From NCBI GenBank assembly GCA_034435035.1, contig DAOTXW010000023.1:62001-126000 (forward strand): a DNA stretch of 64,000 bases. The letters run 5' to 3'. Below, piece by piece: positions 1-7,290 of the stretch (position 1 is the stretch's first letter; the number at the start of each line of letters is the position of its first letter). The stretch is from JAHEME01 sp034435035. GTDB lineage: Bacteria > Chloroflexota > Anaerolineae > Aggregatilineales > UBA3940. A model generated the notes under the pieces. That model saw nothing but the letters and a program-made list of their open reading frames with translations. It was not told the DNA's origin and ran no database searches. Position numbers and translations under genes: made by a program.

Positions 1-1397
1 GGATCGCCGTAGTAGCCCAGCGCTTCCCAATCCAACCGGCCATTCTCACCGTGGCAGTCAGCACACTGCAGTGCGTTCTGGGCAGGTACAACCATATGGG
101 AGAGATTCCAGTACATGTCAGTCTGCGCCCAGCCGTAGTTGCCGCTGTAAGGCAACCCGGATTCTTCAGCACCTAAGCGCAGCGCCAGATCCCAGTCAAA
201 TTCAGTCCAGAATCCTCCTTCACCGACTGTTTTCGGCTGTAGTAGATAGTTGTATGTCGTATCGTAAGGCTGAATCGCCCGGTGCACCTTGAAGGGCCAG
301 ATCAACGAGTCCGGATCCTCAATTGAACCTTGAGGCTTATTGATCGGTGTCACCCCTTCCGGGTTCAGCAGATCGCCCATCAGATACCGATCTACACCCC
401 CATTGAACCAATAGTAGTTGGGAGTAATATTCATCTCGTAGACAAAGCTGCCCTTGATCTTCAGGTACTCATGGGGGTCTTCCGGAAGATCCTGCCCCGC
501 AGTTGACCAATCCCAGGACACTTTGGTCGGGGTGCGAGTGGCACCCTGTGGAATATGGCAGGTCTGGCAGGCTACATCATCAGTATGCTCGTTAATGCGC
601 TGATCATCGTGCGATGTACTGCTGTGGCAGTCCGTGCACCGAACCTGGTTGGCATTGTCAACGCTGACAGATATTGAGCGTCCGCGCACCACATGATTCT
701 GGGTCTGATGGCAGTCTGTGCAGACAAAATCGAGCTGTCCCATGTGTACGTCCTGGCCAGGAGTCGGGTAATAGAGGCTTTCATCCAAATCACCGTGTTT
801 GACTGCATTGCCGCCGCCCCCATTAAAATGGCAGCTACCGCAGTTCTCTCGGTTGGGCAGGCGCACGCTTTGCGCAGCAGCCAGTAGATCCGTTCCCTCA
901 GCAGGATAGCCGGCATTGCCCTTCGCATAGGTGTTTGGGCTAGCATGGCAGACCAGGCAATCGACATTCCTTTCGTCGGAGAAGTCGAAGTTGGCATCTT
1001 CCCAGCCATAACCTGCATGGCACTTGGTACAGCCTGGCCAATTGGATTGGATCCCTATACAGAAGTTGTTGAGGAGATTGCGCTTGCCTACTGCAATCGG
1101 CCCATCACGGCCCTCAACTACAACCTCTTCGCTCAGCCATGTCCAGTGTGCAGTCTGGGCTACCTCGTGTGCGGAGTCAGGATGGCATTCGAGGCACGCA
1201 GCGGTCACCTGAGGACCGGTTTCAAATGGCCCCTCAAGCAGAAAGGTATGATCAGTGTGAGGTGTCTTCTCAGGTACAAACTGCCACGGATCATCCACCG
1301 GCTCAGGTGCAGATGTGGCAAACAGGGCTATCGGGACGATGACGATCAGCGCGGTCACGCCAAGCCCGACGAGCCAGATATATCGAAAGTCTCGCAT
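1..1397 (-). CDS. Octaheme c-type cytochrome, tetrathionate reductase (OTR) family, 3' end cut by window edge
   Basis: The minus strand is open from an ATG at 1397 to the left edge with no stop (about 465 codons seen). All eight heme motifs lie in this one frame: CLECH 68-72, CTKCH 123-127, CLVCH 147-151, CGSCH 186-190, CTDCH 226-230, CTDCH 254-258, CQTCH 277-281 and CADCH 445-449. Residues about 6-28 form a hydrophobic N-terminal signal or anchor, so the heme domain should lie outside the cytoplasmic membrane. The region around heme 4 (CGSCHF, a glycine run, then AVKHGDLD) resembles octaheme tetrathionate reductases of the Shewanella OTR type. Those reduce tetrathionate, nitrite and hydroxylamine in vitro; the physiological role is unsettled. 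The plus-strand reading frames over this region are shadows. A Crp/Fnr-like palindrome lies 128 bp upstream, which fits anaerobic control. The family call is strong; the substrate is inference. Confidence 0.86.
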   Translation of the reverse strand, partial: MRDFRYIWLVGLGVTALIVIVPIALFATSAPEPVDDPWQFVPEKTPHTDHTFLLEGPFETGPQVTAACLECHPDSAHEVAQTAHWTWLSEEVVVEGRDGPIAVGKRNLLNNFCIGIQSNWPGCTKCHAGYGWEDANFDFSDERNVDCLVCHASPNTYAKGNAGYPAEGTDLLAAAQSVRLPNRENCGSCHFNGGGGNAVKHGDLDESLYYPTPGQDVHMGQLDFVCTDCHQTQNHVVRGRSISVSVDNANQVRCTDCHSSTSHDDQRINEHTDDVACQTCHIPQGATRTPTKVSWDWSTAGQDLPEDPHEYLKIKGSFVYEMNITPNYYWFNGGVDRYLMGDLLNPEGVTPINKPQGSIEDPDSLIWPFKVHRAIQPYDTTYNYLLQPKTVGEGGFWTEFDWDLALRLGAEESGLPYSGNYGWAQTDMYWNLSHMVVPAQNALQCADCHGENGRLDWEALGYYGD

Positions 1398-1517
1398 AGA
1401 CGGCCCCCGTGGCAACAGGATTCTGCTCATTCCTTGGCATATATTCGCATAAGCGTATACATGATGAGAATAGGTCGAACGGCCTGCGGGGGTCAGTGTC
1501 GCCTGTCAGTGCCGAAC

Positions 1518-1533
1518 TGTGACATTTGTAACA
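1518..1533. promoter_or_regulatory. Crp/Fnr-like binding site upstream of the octaheme cytochrome
   Basis: TGTGACATTTGTAACA matches the TGTGA-N6-TCACA pattern except for one base in the right arm. A weak minus-strand promoter can be drawn downstream (CTGACC near 1491-1496, TATTCT at 1472-1467), which would put the site centre about 65 bp upstream of the transcript start. No Crp/Fnr gene is visible in the window, so the regulator is inferred. Confidence 0.45.
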
Positions 1534-1608
1534 AATCAAAGATGGCCAGCACCAGATACCGCTCAAGCGCCGGGCAACCCATAGAGAGATGCGGCCCCAT
1601 GCGGACTG

Positions 1609-2949
1609 TTAGACCAGCATGGTCATTGGATCTTCCAATGCGGTGCGCAGGGTAGTCACAAACCGTGCGGACTGCGCGCCATCAACCACGCGGTGATCGG
1701 TGGAAAGTGTCACTGTCATCCGGGGCCTGACTGCGGGCTGATCGTTTTCATCAACTACCAGCCGCTTGACCGTCCGCCCAACAGCCAGGATACCGACCTG
1801 CGGTGGATTGATAATAGCGGTGAAGTGATCAATGCCGAACATGCCTAGATTGGAGACCGTGAAAGTTCCGTCAGCTACCTCCTCGGGACGCAGGCGACCT
1901 TCGCGCGCGCGCGCTGCCAGATCGGCTACCTCAGCCCCAATTTGAGCAAGCCCCTTTCGATCGGCCTCGTGGATCACCGGAACGATCAAGCCTTCCTCAA
2001 GAGCAACGGCCATGCCAATGTTGATGTAGGGCAGCACCAGGATCTGGTCGCCATACAGATAACTGTTCAGCCGTGGATTCTGCTTTAGAGCCCAGGCACA
2101 CGCCTTGATGATCACAGCCGACAGAGAAATAGGGGAGGCATCCGGGGGTAGCTGGCGATTGGCCTGCTCACGCAGGGCAATAGCGCGCGTCATGTCTATA
2201 TCCAGTGTGAACATGACATGCGGAGCCTGCTGGGCGCTGGCCTGCATCCGTTCTGCTATAGTCTTTCGCATCCCTTCCAGCGGGATGACGGCGGGCTCGC
2301 CTGGTTCATAACTCAGCAGGCGGGGGGCTGCAACCAAAGACTGGGCCTCCGGGGCAGGCCGTGCGGCCGCCGCCTCAACATCGCTTTGCTGTATCCGGCC
2401 ACGCGGACCACTGCCGGTCACTCCTGCAAGGTTCACATCACGTTCGCGCGCTACGCGGCGGGCAGCCGGTGTGGCGCGCACCGAGCCAAGTGGTGCTACG
2501 GAGCCACCGCCGGCGGTTGGCACACTCCTTGACGCATAGCGGGCAACATCATCCCGGACGATCTTGCCCCCGGGCCCGGTGCCCGGCACCTGACGAAGAT
2601 CGATGCCGGCGGCTTCGGCCATCTTTTTTGCGACAGGCGTGGCTGGCGCCGGACCTGCTGTGGCGGCTGCTGCCGCAGACTCGGCAGGCTGCGCAGGCAG
2701 GGATTCTCCCTCTGAAAGGATATAAGCAATGATAGCCGTCACAGGCACAACTGCACCGGCGGGATATTGAATACCTCCCAGCACGCCGCTCTCTGGAGCC
2801 TCGACTTCCATATTGATCTTGTCAGTCGTCGCTTCAAGGATAGGATCACCCTTCTCTACCCTGTCGCCTTCCTGTCTGAGCCACGCGACGATTGTTGACT
2901 CTTCCTGCGTGAAGCCGAACTTCGGCATGATGACCGGTTTAGCCAACAC
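1609..2949 (-). CDS. Dihydrolipoamide acyltransferase (E2) of a 2-oxoacid/acetoin dehydrogenase complex
   Basis: 446 residues, GTG start at 2949 behind AAGGAG. E2 transfers the acyl group from E1-bound TPP to CoA through a swinging lipoyl arm. Domains seen in order: a lipoyl domain at 1-80 with the modified lysine in TDKINME (K44); a linker rich in Ala/Pro; a peripheral-subunit-binding domain at about 102-138 (GTGPGGKIVRDDV); a second such domain at about 158-194 (GSGPRGRIQQSDV); and the catalytic domain at about 215-446 with the DHRVVDG signature (H419, D423). Two subunit-binding domains are unusual; most bacterial E2 proteins have one. It lies 14 bp downstream of the E1-beta gene in one operon. 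No E3 (dihydrolipoamide dehydrogenase) gene lies nearby. Substrate (pyruvate, acetoin or branched-chain oxoacid) cannot be fixed from sequence; the E1 pair looks acetoin/pyruvate-like. Confidence 0.93.
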   Translation of the reverse strand: MLAKPVIMPKFGFTQEESTIVAWLRQEGDRVEKGDPILEATTDKINMEVEAPESGVLGGIQYPAGAVVPVTAIIAYILSEGESLPAQPAESAAAAATAGPAPATPVAKKMAEAAGIDLRQVPGTGPGGKIVRDDVARYASRSVPTAGGGSVAPLGSVRATPAARRVARERDVNLAGVTGSGPRGRIQQSDVEAAAARPAPEAQSLVAAPRLLSYEPGEPAVIPLEGMRKTIAERMQASAQQAPHVMFTLDIDMTRAIALREQANRQLPPDASPISLSAVIIKACAWALKQNPRLNSYLYGDQILVLPYINIGMAVALEEGLIVPVIHEADRKGLAQIGAEVADLAARAREGRLRPEEVADGTFTVSNLGMFGIDHFTAIINPPQVGILAVGRTVKRLVVDENDQPAVRPRMTVTLSTDHRVVDGAQSARFVTTLRTALEDPMTMLV

Positions 2950-2963
2950 GACACTCCTTGATG

Positions 2964-3992
2964 CTAATATGCGCCGGACATAATATGGCGCACCTCGGCA
3001 ACTATTGTTTCCGTCTGAGGGACCGTATGATATTCAAGTGTACGGTTGTAGGGTATGGGAATGTCAAGGCCGCAGAGACGCCGCACTGGTGCGTCCAGAT
3101 AGTCAAATGCTTCGCTGGCAGTAATGCGCGCGACGATCTCCGCCCCGAATCCGCCGGTGCCCACCGCTTCGTGGACAATCAGCGCCCGCCCGGTCTTGAT
3201 CACTGAGCTGATGATAGTGCGATCATCCAGTGGAGAGAGTGTACGCGGATCAATGATCTCGACGTCAATGCCCTCGCTGCTCAGTGTTTCTGCGGCAGCC
3301 AAGGATCGTTGAACCATGATCGAAGTGGCGATCAGTGTCAGGTCTTTGCCTTCACGCACCACATGTGCCTGGCCGAGAGGAACCATGTACGGCTCTTCTG
3401 GCACATGTGCTTTGGTCTTGTAGAGCAGTTTGTGCTCCACAAAGATGACCGGATTGTTATCAGCAATCGACGCGAGAAGCAGCCCCTTGGCATCATAGGG
3501 ATTACTGGGCACAACAACCTTCAGGCCAGGGACATGGACAAACCAGCTTTCGAGGCTCTCGCTGTGCTGGGCCGCTGCGCCAGTGCCTGAGCCGCTAGGC
3601 ATTCTTAGTACAAAGGGGGCGCTGGCCTTACCACCAAACATGAAGCGAACTTTGGCTGCCTGAAGGACAAGCTGCTCCATGGACAGAGTCACAAAATCCA
3701 TGAATTGGATTTCCCCAACTGGCCGCATCCCGGTAAGGGCTGCCCCCAGGCAGGCTCCCGCAATCCCGGCTTCCGATATTGGCGTGTCAATGATGCGCTG
3801 GGGGCCAAACTCATCTACCAGCCCGGCCGTTACCCCAAAGGCGCCGCCGTATACCCCGACATCCTCGCCAATCACAAACACACGTTCATCAGCATTCATT
3901 GCCTGCCGCAGCGCCTCTCGGAGCGCCTCGGCATAGGTCAGTTCTCGCGCCGCAAAGGAGTTTTTTGCGACAGATTGCGTCTCAGTCAGCAT
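2964..3992 (-). CDS. 2-oxoacid dehydrogenase E1 component, beta subunit (AcoB/PdhB-like)
   Basis: 342 residues from the ATG at 3992, which is preceded by GGAAGGTG and overlaps the E1-alpha stop by 11 bp. An upstream in-frame start at 4061 would lie deep inside E1-alpha and is less likely. With E1-alpha it forms the TPP-dependent decarboxylase. Seen: the transketolase pyrimidine-binding domain beginning ELTYAEALREAL, then VFVIGEDVG, the conserved TPISEAGIAG and EIQFMDFVT stretches, FVLRMPSGSG, the HSESLESWFVHVPGL region, and the C-terminal transketolase domain (VEIIDPRTLSPLD, ALIVHEAVGTGGFGAEI). Length and motifs match acetoin or pyruvate dehydrogenase beta subunits. Cytoplasmic; co-transcribed with the alpha subunit and E2. 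Confidence 0.93.
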   Translation of the reverse strand: MLTETQSVAKNSFAARELTYAEALREALRQAMNADERVFVIGEDVGVYGGAFGVTAGLVDEFGPQRIIDTPISEAGIAGACLGAALTGMRPVGEIQFMDFVTLSMEQLVLQAAKVRFMFGGKASAPFVLRMPSGSGTGAAAQHSESLESWFVHVPGLKVVVPSNPYDAKGLLLASIADNNPVIFVEHKLLYKTKAHVPEEPYMVPLGQAHVVREGKDLTLIATSIMVQRSLAAAETLSSEGIDVEIIDPRTLSPLDDRTIISSVIKTGRALIVHEAVGTGGFGAEIVARITASEAFDYLDAPVRRLCGLDIPIPYNRTLEYHTVPQTETIVAEVRHIMSGAY

Positions 3993-4998
3993 AAACACCT
4001 TCCATAATGGTGGTGACATCTGGCTCAGGGCTGGACTCAGCAAACGCAACCGCCTGGTCAATGCGCTGATATGCTTCAGCGCGAATGGTCTCGTACTCTT
4101 CAGTTGATATCATGGCTGCATCAGACAGCACTTTGCCGAAGCGCGGGATAGGGTCACGCTCCTGCCATTCCTTCACCTCATCACGGGTACGGTAGAGTTG
4201 CCGGTCGCTCTTGGAATGGCCCTTCCAGCGATACGTGACTGCTTCGATGAGCGAGGGGCCGTCGCCAGCCCGAGCACGAGCTACCGCCTGCGCAACCGCA
4301 TCATATACAGCCAGCACATCATTTCCATCTACGGTTACCCCCGGGATGCCATAGGCATCTGCACGCTGGCTGATACGGGGCACCTTGAATGCTCGGGTGA
4401 CAGCCATTGACATAGCATACTGATTGTTTTCGCAGATATAGATGATCGGCAGGTCCCAGATGGCAGCCATGTTTAGAGACTCGTGGAAAGCTCCCTCATT
4501 GGCCGCGCCGTCGCCGAAGAGTGTCAAACCCACCTGGTCAGTTTGGCGCATTTTGATGCTTAAGCCAACCCCTACGGATATGGGAATGCCCCCCGCAACA
4601 ATGCCGTTAGCTCCAAGATTATTAGCCTCAACATTGGCGATGTGCATGGATCCACCCCGCCCCCGGCAATAACCCGTTTCTTTGCCCATGAACTCGGCCA
4701 TCATATAGTTGACATCACTTCCCCAGCCGAGCATATGGCCATGGCCCCGATGGTGGTTGAGCATGTAGTCGTGACCCGGCTTAGCCGCCCCGGAAACGGC
4801 AGCGGCATTGGCCTCCTGGCCGATCGACAGATGCATGGTGCCATGAACCTTGCCGAGCGCATACAGTTCTTCGGCTTTCTCCTCGAACGCCCGGGTTGTC
4901 CACATGACTGTCAGCATGGCGCGTGATCGCTCAACGCCAATCTGAGACAGGATCTGTATGGCTTGCTCTGGTGAGAGGGTGGGAATACCGTCTGGCAT
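3982..4998 (-). CDS. 2-oxoacid dehydrogenase E1 component, alpha subunit (AcoA/PdhA-like)
   Basis: 338 residues from the ATG at 4998, chosen because AAAGGAACC sits just upstream and the longer form would run into the regulator gene. The TPP/Mg-binding motif is clear at about residues 162-192: GDGAANEGAFHES through to ENN. Also seen are HLSIGQEA near 56-63, HHRGHGH near 82-88 and the GRGGSMHI loop near 113-120, all typical of the alpha chain of two-gene E1 enzymes. First gene of the E1-alpha, E1-beta, E2 set, 34 bp after the SorC-type regulator stop, so probably in one transcript with it. Placement beside a PTS sugar importer under the same intergenic region suggests co-regulated carbohydrate catabolism, which is an inference. 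Confidence 0.93.
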   Translation of the reverse strand: MPDGIPTLSPEQAIQILSQIGVERSRAMLTVMWTTRAFEEKAEELYALGKVHGTMHLSIGQEANAAAVSGAAKPGHDYMLNHHRGHGHMLGWGSDVNYMMAEFMGKETGYCRGRGGSMHIANVEANNLGANGIVAGGIPISVGVGLSIKMRQTDQVGLTLFGDGAANEGAFHESLNMAAIWDLPIIYICENNQYAMSMAVTRAFKVPRISQRADAYGIPGVTVDGNDVLAVYDAVAQAVARARAGDGPSLIEAVTYRWKGHSKSDRQLYRTRDEVKEWQERDPIPRFGKVLSDAAMISTEEYETIRAEAYQRIDQAVAFAESSPEPDVTTIMEGVYAD

Positions 4999-5032
4999 GC
5001 AGGGTTCCTTTCCCGGTCGTGAAGGATAGTGC

Positions 5033-6028
5033 TCAGTAACCGCCTGGCGCATCCAGCTCACAGATGATGCGCGCTGCGGTCTCGTCTGTGACCAGGCCGC
5101 TGATCAGTTGTGCGCGCAGGGCGCCCAGGATGGCGGGCGCTTTGATCTCTCCGCCGGCCACCCCTATCACCAGAGGGATCTGCCGGAGCGCCGCAGCTGT
5201 GATCCCGACCACACGCTGCATGAGAGGGATATCCAGCAGGTGCCCTTGCTGGTCATATAAAGCCGCGCACACATCACCAACTCCGCCGCTGGCGATCACC
5301 TGATCCATCTCGGGCTCCGTCAGATACCCGGCGCGGATCCAGCTTGACATAGAGGGCAGCGTAGTTCCAATCCCGACAATTGCGAGATGCGCCTGCCGCA
5401 CAACTTCCAGTACTTCGCGAATGCGGCTGTCAGCTACCAGGGCATTTCTGACCTCGGGGCTGTCTACTACCAGCGGAGCTGGAAGCACCTGGTAGCGCCC
5501 GCCAAACACGCGGGCAATCCAGCGAGCCAGTTCCGGCCCATCGATTTGAGGGTCCGGAGTGCCCAGGGCCCCGATCAATTGAACGACTCTTATGCCTGGA
5601 ACGTGCATCGCCCGGAGCGCGTTGGCAACCTCATAAACGCCAGTGCCCCAAGAGACACCAATGATCATGTCGTTCCGGACTATCTGCTCGACCAGCCGCG
5701 CAGCGAGCCCGCCGAGGCCGCGAAGCATTTGGCTGTAGGTCACCGGGCGGTAGCCAAGAACGCGGACCTCGCTGAGAAAGGGAAACCGGCGCGCCAGCGT
5801 GAGCTCCAGGTCGCGGTTGCGCACCATGGGGTAATGGATGCGGATCTCAACCACGCCTGTGTCATGGGCTTCAGTCAGCAGCCGGGAGATTCCCGATCTG
5901 GAGTACCCCATGCGCTCACAGATCTCCTGCTGTGTCATGTCCTGCTCGTAGTACATACTGGCAATCTGGGCCAGGAACTCAAGCCGGTCATCGTCTTTGG
6001 GTAGAAGCCCATCGTTACGTTTGGTCAT
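5033..6028 (-). CDS. SorC/DeoR-type sugar-binding transcriptional regulator
   Basis: 331 residues from the ATG at 6028; an in-frame ATG at 6058 would add ten residues and neither has a strong Shine-Dalgarno. The N-terminal helix-turn-helix is visible in LEFLAQIASMYYEQDMTQQE followed by ICERMGYSRSGISRLL. The remainder is the SorC sugar-phosphate-binding fold, with IIGVSWGTGVYEVANAL, the GIGTTLPSMSSWIRAGYL segment and GVAGGEIKAPAILGALR near the C-terminus. SorC-family proteins are usually tetramers that bind phosphorylated sugars and control a nearby catabolic or PTS operon. Here the gene sits between the E1/E2 operon and the divergent PTS operon, with two matching palindromes in the shared intergenic region, so it very likely controls both. 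Confidence 0.88.
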   Translation of the reverse strand: MTKRNDGLLPKDDDRLEFLAQIASMYYEQDMTQQEICERMGYSRSGISRLLTEAHDTGVVEIRIHYPMVRNRDLELTLARRFPFLSEVRVLGYRPVTYSQMLRGLGGLAARLVEQIVRNDMIIGVSWGTGVYEVANALRAMHVPGIRVVQLIGALGTPDPQIDGPELARWIARVFGGRYQVLPAPLVVDSPEVRNALVADSRIREVLEVVRQAHLAIVGIGTTLPSMSSWIRAGYLTEPEMDQVIASGGVGDVCAALYDQQGHLLDIPLMQRVVGITAAALRQIPLVIGVAGGEIKAPAILGALRAQLISGLVTDETAARIICELDAPGGY

Positions 6029-6078
6029 GATGTATGAAGCACGCGAAACACGGCACATCGTCTGGCTTACTACTGATG

Positions 6079-6107
6079 ATCATAACGGATAATCGCACTT
6101 ATGTGTA
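6079..6107 (-). promoter_or_regulatory. Predicted promoter of the regulator/E1/E2 operon
   Basis: On the minus strand TACACA (6107-6102) and TATGAT (6084-6079) are separated by 17 bp, giving a predicted transcript start near 6072. Operator 1 is centred about 47 bp upstream of that start. Prediction from consensus only. Confidence 0.4.
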
Positions 6108-6113
6108 GAATGT

Positions 6114-6125
6114 TCACATATGTGA
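6114..6125. promoter_or_regulatory. Operator 1 of the divergent PTS / SorC region
   Basis: Perfect 12-bp palindrome TCACATATGTGA, inside the larger near-palindrome TGTTCACATATGTGACA (6111-6127). It matches operator 2 in 11 of 12 positions. Most likely a SorC-regulator site. Confidence 0.6.
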
Positions 6126-6197
6126 CAAACAACCACTCCAGCGAAGCCATCTGGCAAGTGCAGGGTTTAAAACTTAATGAGGTGTGTCACCGCACCC

Positions 6198-6209
6198 TCA
6201 CATTTGTGA
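6198..6209. promoter_or_regulatory. Operator 2 of the divergent PTS / SorC region
   Basis: TCACATTTGTGA, one base from operator 1, centred 84 bp away (eight helical turns). The order TCACA-N2-TGTGA is the reverse of a Crp site. A -10-like TATAAA at 6240-6245 would put this operator about 48 bp upstream of the PTS transcript start, mirroring operator 1. Confidence 0.55.
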
Positions 6210-6310
6210 CAATATCGCACGGGCTCCTTTCAGTTGATATATAAATGTAGTAGCCTGCTGCCGATAGAACATTCATCCTCACAATTGCAGATGGAGCAGG
6301 GTGGAATTCT

Positions 6311-6784
6311 GTGGACATCTCCGAATTCCTGCGGCCAGAAGCGATAATCCTGAACCTCCGAGCTCAGACATCCAGCGAGGTGATCCGGGCACTTGGCAAC
6401 AACCTGAGGGACCTCGGCTATGTGAACGACGATTTTGTTGAGGCAGCCCTCGCACGAGAGGCGCGTATGCCCACCGGTTTGCCTCTCGCAGGCAGCTTCA
6501 ATGCGGCGATCCCTCATGTCGATATCGAGTATGTCAGGCAGTCTGCACTGGCGCTGGCTACCCTCGAGAAGCCCGTGATCTTCCAGAACATGGTCGATCC
6601 AGAGCAAGATGTACCTGTTCAGCTTGTGATCATGCTTGCTCTGGACCAGCCAAAGTCTCAGATCGCTATGCTTCAGCAAATTGCGGGCATACTCCAGAAT
6701 CCTGAGCTAATTGCACAGCTTATGGCTGCAACTACCGCACAGCAGATCCTGGCTGCGCTTGCCCAAGCAGAGACCTCTGCGTGA
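6311..6784 (+). CDS. PTS EIIA component, galactitol/fructose type
   Basis: 157 residues; GTG start at 6311 behind GGAGCAGG. The fold is the fructose/mannitol-type EIIA domain: LGNNLRDLGYVNDDFVEAAL, then EARMPTGLPLAGSFNAAIPH, where H69 is the expected phosphohistidine that receives phosphate from HPr. First gene of a plus-strand operon that also holds EIIB, EIIC, an unknown membrane protein, HPr and Enzyme I. Substrate specificity is carried by the IIB/IIC partners, which look galactitol-like; the real sugar or polyol is not known. Cytoplasmic. Confidence 0.88.
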   Translation: MDISEFLRPEAIILNLRAQTSSEVIRALGNNLRDLGYVNDDFVEAALAREARMPTGLPLAGSFNAAIPHVDIEYVRQSALALATLEKPVIFQNMVDPEQDVPVQLVIMLALDQPKSQIAMLQQIAGILQNPELIAQLMAATTAQQILAALAQAETSA

Positions 6785-6819
6785 GATAACCCCGCACAGG
6801 AGAGGAGACAATAAGCACT

Positions 6820-7113
6820 ATGCCAAGTGGAGATAGCAAGGTTGTTCTGGTTGCCTGCGGAACTGCAATAGCCACATCGACCGTGGTGGCCGTCGCTATT
6901 GAAGAGGCATGCAAAGCGGCAGGCATAAAAGTCCGTACCCGCCAATGTAAAGCGGCAGAAGTCCCGACCCTGGCCAAAGAAGCCGACTTGATTGTGACTA
7001 CAACGCCGGTTTCTCAGGATCTTGGCGTGCCGGTCATCCAGGGACTGGCTTTCCTCACCGGGATCGGCAAGGATGCTGTCCTCAAGCAGATTGTTGAGGC
7101 GCTCAAGGATTGA
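6820..7113 (+). CDS. PTS EIIB component, galactitol type
   Basis: 97 residues, the usual size for a stand-alone EIIB. The phosphocysteine loop is VACGTAIATST (C13), typical of the lactose/galactitol EIIB superfamily. It takes phosphate from EIIA and passes it to the sugar bound in EIIC. It lies 35 bp after EIIA behind a purine-rich GGAGAGGAGAC stretch. Residues 54-72 (ADLIVTTTPVSQDLGVPVI) form the expected later strand and loop. Cytoplasmic, membrane-associated through EIIC. Confidence 0.9.
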   Translation: MPSGDSKVVLVACGTAIATSTVVAVAIEEACKAAGIKVRTRQCKAAEVPTLAKEADLIVTTTPVSQDLGVPVIQGLAFLTGIGKDAVLKQIVEALKD

Positions 7114-7290
7114 TCTCCCCCGGGGGCTGACTGTGGCTCCCTGCTGCTAACGCGGGCACCCTGGTTCAAGGAGGTAAGAGAGCCATAAACACACCAGTCG
7201 CTTCGATGATCTTACTGATGAACGCGAACCTTCAACGTACCCATCAATGCACACATGTAGGCCAAGGCGCACCTCAAGGAGAGGCACACT
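7114..7290 (+). other. Intercistronic leader between EIIB and EIIC
   Basis: 177 bp with no convincing gene. A consensus AAGGAGG lies at 7168-7174 but is followed by ATA rather than a start codon at the right distance. A 36-codon frame from the ATG at 7207 would overlap the EIIC start and has no support beyond being open. The EIIC gene has its own site (AAGGAGAGG just before 7291). Confidence 0.35.

Noticed and set aside
945..1655. Plus-strand 236-codon open frame
   Set aside because: It is antisense to the octaheme cytochrome, whose eight CxxCH motifs in one frame show which strand codes. The plus frame has no recognisable domain.
6114..6209. Palindromes as Crp sites
   Set aside because: The half-site order is TCACA-N2-TGTGA rather than TGTGA-N6-TCACA, and a SorC-type regulator is encoded beside them, so they are better read as its operators.
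7116..7125. CCCCCGGGGG palindrome after EIIB as a terminator
   Set aside because: It has no loop and no T-run; it cannot form a proper hairpin.
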